The position numbers were made by a program, and so were the translations under genes. Below the pieces are notes generated by a model. That model did no database searches. It was not told where the DNA came from and saw nothing but the letters and a program-made list of their open reading frames with translations. Of a DNA stretch of 64,000 bases, positions 57,829 to 64,000 are shown in pieces. This DNA is from Coriobacteriaceae bacterium. Its GTDB lineage: Bacteria > Actinomycetota > Coriobacteriia > Coriobacteriales > Coriobacteriaceae. Position 1 is the first letter of the stretch. Every line of letters begins with the position of its first letter. The stretch lies in NCBI GenBank assembly GCA_030525945.1, contig JAUNDT010000001.1, positions 186,001 to 250,000 of the forward strand, in the 5' to 3' direction.

Positions 57829-57857
57829 ATCATACCCAACCTGCAACAACGCGCCAA
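57829..57857 (-). promoter_or_regulatory. Promoter for the prfA leader
   Basis: On the minus strand TTGGCG (57852-57857), 17-bp spacer, TATGAT (57829-57834), with TTGGG just before the -10 box. The best sigma-70-like match I noticed in the window. Confidence 0.75.
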
Positions 57858-58000
57858 CATCGGTGCGCGCCCCTTGGCAAAACGGACACACGCAGGACGG
57901 GTCGCGGTGCCTGGGGCACGCGCCGGTTCCGTCTCCAGCCGCACCCCGCGCCAAGCAAACGTAGGCCTCTGCAGCCACCCGCACCAGCCCCGCAAACGCC

Positions 58001-58030
58001 GCGCGCCCGCGGGAATCCCCACGGGCGCGC
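58001..58030 (-). terminator. GC-rich hairpin after the epimerase gene
   Basis: GCGCGCCCG (58001-58009) pairs with CGGGCGCGC (58022-58030). It lies 25 bp after the epimerase stop but has no T run. The rest of the 389-bp gap to prfA holds the promoter and leader ORF. Confidence 0.5.
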
Positions 58031-58054
58031 AAAGCCAGTCTTTCTGGCAGAGCC

Positions 58055-58948
58055 TTAGAGCAGCGTCATACTGATGGTGCACTCGTGCGTGGCACCGGGC
58101 TCCAGGATCGTGATACCGCGCTTGTGCTCGAACACATCGTCCTCGCTGGTCAGCGTGGCATGGCCGGTCCACGGCTCGAGCGCCACGAACGGGGCGTCGC
58201 CGAGGGCGGACCAAATGCCGATGTAGTCAAAGCCGGGGAAGTCCATGCGCACACCGCGACCGCTCTTGGTTCCGCGCAGCGTCAGGGTGTTGCCAGGCAC
58301 GTCGGTGAGCATCACGGCATCATTGGCGAACAGCTCGTGCGTGATCGGCAGCTCGCTGGAATTATCGACCGCCGTCCAGGCGTTGTCGAACGTGAGCAGG
58401 CCGCCCTCCGCAATGGTGGGAGCCTCGCAGGTCCAAGGCTCGGTGAACTCGATAACGTAGTCCTCAAAGACCTCGTCCTCGGCACCCGGCGCCGGAACGT
58501 TGAATGCCGGATGACCGCCCACCGAGAACGGCATGGGCACGGAGCCCGTGTTCGTCACCGTGAAGGTCTGGGCGAGCGTCGCCTCGCCCGTGATGGCGTA
58601 CGTCATATTGAGCTTGAAGTCGTACGGGTAGACCTCGCGCGTCTCGGGCGTACTCGTGAACTCGAACGTCACGGAGGAGCCGTCCTCGGCGACCTCGGAA
58701 ATGCTGTGCTCGTTGATGCGGGCCAGACCGTGACGGGGCATGCGGCACGGGCCCTGCTCGCTCATGGCCTCGTCGTTGCGCAGCGAGCCCACGATCGGGA
58801 ACAGCACGGGAGCGTGCTTGCCCCAAAATGCGGGATCGGCCTGCCACAGGTACTCGCGCCCATCGAGCGCGAGGCTCGTGAGCTCAGCACCCATGGAGCT
58901 CACCTTGGCGGAAACGCCGCCCTTGGAAATCGTCGTGATGGTAGCCAT
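58055..58948 (-). CDS. Aldose 1-epimerase family protein (LacX-like)
   Basis: 297 residues from ATG 58946-58948, which has AAAGGAG at 5-6 bp. The frame is open a few codons further (58963) but lacks a ribosome site there. The family interconverts alpha and beta sugar anomers. It shows the opening GAELTSLALDGREYLWQADP (about 18-37), an Arg-rich RMPRHGLAR motif with the substrate His (about 72), and VGGHPAFNVP with the second conserved His (about 150). It lies just after the GH2 beta-galactosidase gene on the same strand, with a terminator between; galactose mutarotation would fit but the true substrate is unknown. Confidence 0.85.
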   Translation of the reverse strand: MATITTISKGGVSAKVSSMGAELTSLALDGREYLWQADPAFWGKHAPVLFPIVGSLRNDEAMSEQGPCRMPRHGLARINEHSISEVAEDGSSVTFEFTSTPETREVYPYDFKLNMTYAITGEATLAQTFTVTNTGSVPMPFSVGGHPAFNVPAPGAEDEVFEDYVIEFTEPWTCEAPTIAEGGLLTFDNAWTAVDNSSELPITHELFANDAVMLTDVPGNTLTLRGTKSGRGVRMDFPGFDYIGIWSALGDAPFVALEPWTGHATLTSEDDVFEHKRGITILEPGATHECTISMTLL

Positions 58949-59026
58949 GCTGGCTCCTTTCATCCATAGCCATAGCTTGTTTGATTGTATCGCCGTTCGG
59001 GCGACCGCGCGCGACCGCCGCGCCGC

Positions 59027-59058
59027 AAAAAACGGGGGACGAGCGAACCCGTCCCCCG
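59027..59058 (-). terminator. Terminator after the GH2 gene
   Basis: CGGGGGACG (59033-59041) pairs perfectly with CGTCCCCCG (59050-59058); on the minus strand TTTTTT follows (59027-59032). It lies 21 bp after the GH2 stop. Confidence 0.92.
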
Positions 59059-59079
59059 CTTGAGGCGTATAAGCTGGAT

Positions 59080-62000
59080 TTACTCCTCGCGCTTGCGAGC
59101 GGCTGCGCCCACAGCCATGCAGCCTGCGGCAACCACTGCGGCGGCGCCCGCGGCCATCATGGCAGCGTCACCGGTCTGCGGCAGGTCGCCGTCGGTGCCA
59201 GGCTTGCCCGGCTTGCTCCCCGGCTCGTTACCGTCGCCCGTAGGCGGCTCGGGGGTCGGCTTATCCGGGTCGACCGGCTTGTCGGGATCGGTGGGCTTGT
59301 CCGGGTCCGTGGGCTTATCCGGGTCGACCGGCTTATCCGGATCCGTAGGTGTCTCGACCTCGATCGTGAAATCGCGAACCACAGTGCCCGCGTAATCGCC
59401 AATACCCTTGATGGTGACCGTGGCGGTGCCGGCGGCCGTGTTGTTCTCAAAGCTCATGAGGTAATCGACGCCGTACACCAGCGTCTTATCGCCGCAGGTG
59501 AGCTTCTCGTCCAGAACGTTGGCGTCAACCGGCTGGTCCTCGCTCACGCTCTTGACCACCACGCGCTCGGGAACCTCAACGGTTACCTGCTCAGCGTCGG
59601 AGATGTCCACCTTCTGGGCGGGCTGACGCAGGCGAATCTCGGCGGCGGACATGTACACCTTGCCGTTGTCGGAGAAGGTCTCTGTGCCCTCAAAGCGGAA
59701 GTACTTGGCGGTCACGGGCTCGTTGAACTGGGCGACCTTCCAAGACTTGTCGCGCTCCCACGAACCGGTGGCAATGTCCGTCCAGTCGGAGCCGTTCTCG
59801 CTGTACTGGATGCGGTAGCCGGTCACGGTGCCGTTGTCGCTGTTGTCCTGACGCGGCAGGTAACGCAGCGCCTCGATGGTCGCGGGCTCGGGCAGCTCCA
59901 TCTGGACCCACATGTCCTTCTGTGCGCCGCCATCCCAATGCGAGTGGTACTTGGTGTCGTTCTGCTTGTCGAAAGCGAGTTCGATCGGGCCCTCGCCGCT
60001 GGTAGCGGGCTTGTGCTCGCTGCCGGCGGTGTTCTTGGTCATCTTCTCGACCGGGTAATCGCGCGAAGCGTCGTCGTTGGCGAGCGCGTCGCCGCTGTCG
60101 GTATCGGCGCCGAGGTTGATCGTGAAGACGGAGGTCCCGGCGTGATCCTCGGACTCGAGGATAATCTTGATCTTGTTCTCAAAGACGGGCAGCACGGTCA
60201 TGGCCGCATTGTCCTTGGGCTCGGCAGCGACCTCGGCGGTCAGCGCCTGCGTGAAGTACTGGCCGGAAGCCAGGACGGCCGCGCTCAGCTCCTTGCCGTT
60301 CACCACGAGCTTAGCCAGCTCAGCGGTGTCGTTCACCGGGTAGGAGGTGGTGGCCTCGATGAGCTCGACCTCGGTCACCATGGTGCACGGCTTGTTGGCG
60401 CGCGCCTCGAGCGAGTCGGCGTTCTTCACGTTCATACGCACGAACGTCGCGGTCGTGGGGGCGAACTCGTAGCTGTACTTCTTAACGTTGGTGGACGTCT
60501 CGTTCGCGTCGATGGTCTCGCGCACGTCGAGCGTACGCCAGCTGTTCTCGGCGCCCGTCTCGGACACCTCGAAGGTCGTAGTGTTCGCATCCGGGTAGCG
60601 GCCCGAGCTGTTGTCGCGGCCGAAGAACACGTTGATCTTGCCGAACATGCGCTGGGTGTCGTAACGGAAGGTGATGGACGCGGTGTTGTTGCCGTTCTGC
60701 GAGTACTGCCAGTTGGACCAGCAAGTCTCGTTGCGGCCGCCGCTGCTGTTCGCGCCAATCGCGGTCTTGCCGTCCTTGATGGCGTCAAGCGTGTCGGAAG
60801 TCTGACCCTCGGGGATGCTCTGGGTGAGGGATGCATCCTTGGTCACGCTCGAGCCGAGCACGACCTCGCCCTCCTGCACGCGCACCGTGGCGGAAACGGT
60901 CAGGTCCTTGCCGAACACGTTAGCGGTGCCGTTAAGGGTCACCGTGCCGGCCTGGGCATACGCGTCCTTGGCAGGCGTCTCCCACTCAACCGGGAAGCTC
61001 GCGTTCAGCGTGGTGCCGTCGCCCAGAACAGCCGGGCGGCCCTTGGGCAGAACGGCGGGCGTGCCCACCTGCGTGGTGGTCGAATAGTTCAGCAGCGCGG
61101 CGACCTCGGTGAGCACTGTCACGTTGGCGGAAACCGGCAAGCCGCACACCGTGCCGCTCACGCTGAACGTGCCAGGCTGAGCGAGCTTGTCGGCGGGGAC
61201 CTGCTCCCAGGTCACGGCCTGCTTGTCGGAGGTGCCGTCGGTGTAGCGAACCTCAATCTGGGCAGGGAGCGTCAGGCCGGAGCCGGCCTTCACATAGTAG
61301 TTCTTGGAGTAGAAGAAGCTGTCGACCTGCCTGTCGGCACCAGGCTGATCGGAGCTGGCGGCAACGGGAATCTTCACCGTTGCGGGGGCCAAGCCGTCGG
61401 CGGTCACGGTAACCGTAGCCTCGCCCGCGGTCTCGCCGGCGCGCACGATGCCCACCAGCTGGCCGGCATGAGCAGCACGGTTGTTGTCGCGGTAGGACTG
61501 GTGGTCGGCCTGAACGCCGTTGTCGATGCCGGCGAGCTTGGCTGCGCCCTCAACCTTGAAGGTCACCTTGTTGGTCGCGTTGGGAACGATGTTGCCGCTC
61601 TCGTCGGTCACGTCCACGGTCAGGTACGCAAGGTCGGTGCCGTTGCCGGTCATCTCGGTGCGGTTGGCCGTCACGCGGAGCTTCTTAGCGGGGCCGGCGG
61701 TGGTCACGCTCTTGCGGCCGGACCACTTCTCGGTCGAGAGCTCCTTGCCGTTGTCGTCATACGCCTTGGCGGTAATGGTGCCGTCGGCGTAAGGAACGTT
61801 CCAGGTCAGATACAGGTCGCTGTGGGTCGGGGTCTTCTTACCGTCCTCACCCTTGTAGACGCGGTACTTGTAGCCGCCCGGCGTGGTCACCTCGGTCAGA
61901 GCCTTCTTGCCCAGGGACTCGGTCTTGCCGCCGTTGGCGGGCGTGAAGAACAGCTCGACCTGCGGGGCGTCCGTGTAGACCACGACCTCGACGTTCTTGC

Positions 62001-64000
62001 CATCCTTGGAAACCACGTCCTCGTTCCACGCGGGCAGCATGTGCAGCGTGTTCACGTCGTCGTTCCACTGGGACTGATACAGGTAGTAGGAGTCCTTGGG
62101 CAGACCGGCGGTGTCGATGATGCCAAAGTACGAGCTCTTGGGAGAGGGCCAGTTGCCCTGAGCGCCCTGGCCCGTGCCGTTTGCAGGCGTGGGCTCGCCC
62201 AGGTAGTCAAAGCCGGTCCACACGAATTCGCCCGCCATGAAGTCGTTCGTAATGATGTCGAACCAGGCCTCGGACGCAAAGGCGCCCCAGCCCACCTTGG
62301 ACTTGTCGTAGGAGGTCAGCAGCTTGTTGCCGTCGAGCGAGTTACTCGCCTTGGTGGTGTACACGCCGCGGCTGTTGGTGGCAGAGGCGGTCTCGGAACC
62401 GATGAGGCACCAGTTGGGCTTGGCCTTGTGCACCGACTGGTAGTTGGCGCTCGTTGCGTAGTTCAGACCCACAACGCCGCCAACGCCCTTGGCCTCGCCG
62501 ATCACGTCGGAGTTCAGCTCCGCGTTGCTCGCGTTGCCCTTCATCTTGTTGTCGCCCGTGGTAACCGGACGGGTCGGGTCGGCGGCCTGGGTCCACTCCA
62601 CCAGGTTCTGCAGAACCGTGCGGGCCTCGCCCTGGTTGTAGCCGGCGGCGCTCTCGCTCATCTCGTTGCCGAGGGACCACATGATCACCGCGGGCGAGTT
62701 GATGTCGCGCGCGATGGACTGCTCGAGGTCGAACTGCGCCCAGGTCTTGTTAGCGCTGGCGCCCACAAGCTCGGACTCGCCCATCTGCTGCCTAAAGAAG
62801 CGGGCGTAATCGTTGTTGTTGCCGTTCTTGGGCCAGGCAAGGCCGTCAAAGAACTCGACGTCCAGCAGCATGCCCTGCTCGTTGCAAACCTCGATAAGCT
62901 CCTTGGCGGGAACGTTGTGCGAGGTGCGGATGGCGTTGCAGCCCATATCCTTCAGGATCTTGACCTGGCGCTCAATGGCGTCGCGCGAGGACACGGAACC
63001 GAGCGCGCCCTGGTCGTGGTGCATGCAGACGCCCTTGATCTTCATCTTCTCGCCGTTCAGCGTAAAGCCGTTGTTAGCGTCGAAGTCAAAGAAGCGATAG
63101 CCAAAGTCCACGTCGTAGGTGTCAACGACCTGGTCGCCCTTCTTAATCTGCGTGCGAACGGTGTAGAGATTCGGGTCCTTGATGCCCCACAGCTCAGGGG
63201 CCGCGGTGGTGTTGGCGGTCGCCTCAACCACAACGGACTTGCCCGCCTGGACGGTCTTCTCCGTGCTTACCTCGGCGATCTTCTGCGCAGGCTCGCCGCC
63301 GCGCGGGAACACCGTGTTCACCACCGTGAACGTGGCGTCCTGCTCGCCGGCGTTGTTGACCGTGGTCTTGAAGTTGGTCTTGACGCTCGTCTTGTTCTGG
63401 GCGGAAAGCTCGGGGGTCGTTACGACCACGCCGTCCTTGGCCACGTGCAGCGGGTCGGTCACAACCAGGTTCACGTCGCGGCCAATGCCGGAGCCGGAGT
63501 ACCAGCGGCTCGAGGGCGTCTGGTGGTTCACCTTGACGACGATGGTGTTCTCCTCGCCCACCTTAATATGCTTGGTGAGGTCGTAGGAGAACGGGGTGTA
63601 GCCGTTGGGGTGGGTGCCGAGCTTGTGCCCGTTGATCCACACCGTGGAGTCCATGTACACGCCGTCGAAGTCGATGCGGATGTTCTTGCCGGCGAGCTCC
63701 TTGCCCACGTTGAAGCTCTTGCGGTACCAACCGGTGCCGCCGAGCTTGTAGCCGCTCTCCGCCTCGCCTTGCTGCGTGTACTCCTGGTCGATGCTGTAGT
63801 CGTGCGGCACGTCAACGTGCTCCCACGCCGAGTCGTCGAACCCGGGCGCGTCGGCGCCCTTCACATCACCCAGGTTGAACTTCCAGTTCTCGTTGAAGTT
63901 CTGGATGCGAGCGGCGGGGTCGTTGAGCGTGTTGACGTACACGACCTCCTCCGCCGAGTTCATCTGCGTCGAAGAGCTCGTGCGAATCTCGGGCACGCCC
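59080..64000 (-). CDS. Wall-anchored GH2 beta-galactosidase, BgaA-like (N-terminus beyond window)
   Basis: About 1,640 codons visible; the frame is open to the window end and no signal peptide is seen, so the start is outside. Domains in order: GH2 sugar-binding and Ig-like domains, GH2 barrel with acid/base Glu in WSLGNE (62658-62683 region) and nucleophile Glu in IGSETAS (62380-62405 region), then C-terminal GH2-associated beta domains, two Big-4-like domains (RYTDGTSDKQAVTW), an F5/8-type domain (PRQDNSDNGTVTGYRIQYS), a PDKPxDPDKP wall-spanning repeat, and LPQTGDA with a membrane segment and RKREE. The family trims terminal beta-linked galactose from host or dietary glycans outside the cell. 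It is followed by the epimerase gene. Confidence 0.92.
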   Translation of the reverse strand, partial: GVPEIRTSSSTQMNSAEEVVYVNTLNDPAARIQNFNENWKFNLGDVKGADAPGFDDSAWEHVDVPHDYSIDQEYTQQGEAESGYKLGGTGWYRKSFNVGKELAGKNIRIDFDGVYMDSTVWINGHKLGTHPNGYTPFSYDLTKHIKVGEENTIVVKVNHQTPSSRWYSGSGIGRDVNLVVTDPLHVAKDGVVVTTPELSAQNKTSVKTNFKTTVNNAGEQDATFTVVNTVFPRGGEPAQKIAEVSTEKTVQAGKSVVVEATANTTAAPELWGIKDPNLYTVRTQIKKGDQVVDTYDVDFGYRFFDFDANNGFTLNGEKMKIKGVCMHHDQGALGSVSSRDAIERQVKILKDMGCNAIRTSHNVPAKELIEVCNEQGMLLDVEFFDGLAWPKNGNNNDYARFFRQQMGESELVGASANKTWAQFDLEQSIARDINSPAVIMWSLGNEMSESAAGYNQGEARTVLQNLVEWTQAADPTRPVTTGDNKMKGNASNAELNSDVIGEAKGVGGVVGLNYATSANYQSVHKAKPNWCLIGSETASATNSRGVYTTKASNSLDGNKLLTSYDKSKVGWGAFASEAWFDIITNDFMAGEFVWTGFDYLGEPTPANGTGQGAQGNWPSPKSSYFGIIDTAGLPKDSYYLYQSQWNDDVNTLHMLPAWNEDVVSKDGKNVEVVVYTDAPQVELFFTPANGGKTESLGKKALTEVTTPGGYKYRVYKGEDGKKTPTHSDLYLTWNVPYADGTITAKAYDDNGKELSTEKWSGRKSVTTAGPAKKLRVTANRTEMTGNGTDLAYLTVDVTDESGNIVPNATNKVTFKVEGAAKLAGIDNGVQADHQSYRDNNRAAHAGQLVGIVRAGETAGEATVTVTADGLAPATVKIPVAASSDQPGADRQVDSFFYSKNYYVKAGSGLTLPAQIEVRYTDGTSDKQAVTWEQVPADKLAQPGTFSVSGTVCGLPVSANVTVLTEVAALLNYSTTTQVGTPAVLPKGRPAVLGDGTTLNASFPVEWETPAKDAYAQAGTVTLNGTANVFGKDLTVSATVRVQEGEVVLGSSVTKDASLTQSIPEGQTSDTLDAIKDGKTAIGANSSGGRNETCWSNWQYSQNGNNTASITFRYDTQRMFGKINVFFGRDNSSGRYPDANTTTFEVSETGAENSWRTLDVRETIDANETSTNVKKYSYEFAPTTATFVRMNVKNADSLEARANKPCTMVTEVELIEATTSYPVNDTAELAKLVVNGKELSAAVLASGQYFTQALTAEVAAEPKDNAAMTVLPVFENKIKIILESEDHAGTSVFTINLGADTDSGDALANDDASRDYPVEKMTKNTAGSEHKPATSGEGPIELAFDKQNDTKYHSHWDGGAQKDMWVQMELPEPATIEALRYLPRQDNSDNGTVTGYRIQYSENGSDWTDIATGSWERDKSWKVAQFNEPVTAKYFRFEGTETFSDNGKVYMSAAEIRLRQPAQKVDISDAEQVTVEVPERVVVKSVSEDQPVDANVLDEKLTCGDKTLVYGVDYLMSFENNTAAGTATVTIKGIGDYAGTVVRDFTIEVETPTDPDKPVDPDKPTDPDKPTDPDKPVDPDKPTPEPPTGDGNEPGSKPGKPGTDGDLPQTGDAAMMAAGAAAVVAAGCMAVGAAARKREE

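Noticed and set aside
57777-58214. 145-codon minus-strand frame before prfA
   Set aside because: It crosses the GC-rich hairpin and the promoter; only the last eight codons, with their own ribosome site, are credible.

Overview
The window looks like chromosomal DNA of a high-GC Gram-positive gut actinobacterium of the class Coriobacteriia, most probably Collinsella or a close relative. This rests on GC-rich codon use, an NfnAB-type pair, class B and class C sortases, very long LPXTG-type surface proteins, and secreted glycosidases with FIVAR, F5/8 and cohesin-like modules. The genus is inferred from gene content, not from a marker gene.

Left part (1-9960): housekeeping genes. On the minus strand, glmU is followed by prs and the ECF transporter genes ecfT and ecfA, the last cut by the window edge. 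On the plus strand lie pth, an nfnA/nfnB pair and a CmpB-type membrane protein. Three copies of a 15-bp motif at exactly 23-bp spacing sit between glmU and pth.

Pilus locus (10012-25042, minus strand): minor pilin, backbone pilin, class C sortase, then a roughly 3,550-residue adhesin. Two of the four genes are broken. The backbone pilin has a dinucleotide frameshift, and the giant adhesin has an in-frame TGA inside its leucine-rich repeats. A run of nine G lies just upstream of the operon. Then come moaE, a class B sortase and purE.

Surface glycosidase region (27544-40941, minus strand): two paralogous, wall-anchored GH31 enzymes of 2,049 and 2,149 residues with matching promoter layouts. 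Each has a CTGGTA-N2-TACCAG palindrome and a distal half-site about 130 bp away. A small winged-helix protein gene lies just upstream of the second enzyme. At the right edge (59080-64000) is a third large anchored enzyme, a GH2 beta-galactosidase, followed by an aldose-1-epimerase-like gene.

Second adhesin (41046-50705, minus strand): a 3,219-residue von Willebrand A protein with a long series of Ig-like pilin domains, a 2.09-kb internal tandem duplication and an LPSTG anchor. Upstream is a run of ten G with nearly the same flank as the run before the pilus operon. carB, carA and prfA follow on the same strand, with copies of an intergenic repeat between and beside them. prfA has a leader with a strong promoter and an 8-codon ORF that ends in UAG and is in frame with prfA.

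Overall the window codes for a host-facing surface programme (adhesion, pili, glycan cutting) set among core genes. The strongest candidates for something undescribed are the shared G-tract elements before the two adhesin loci, the double break in the pilus operon, and the shared operator layout of the GH31 pair.
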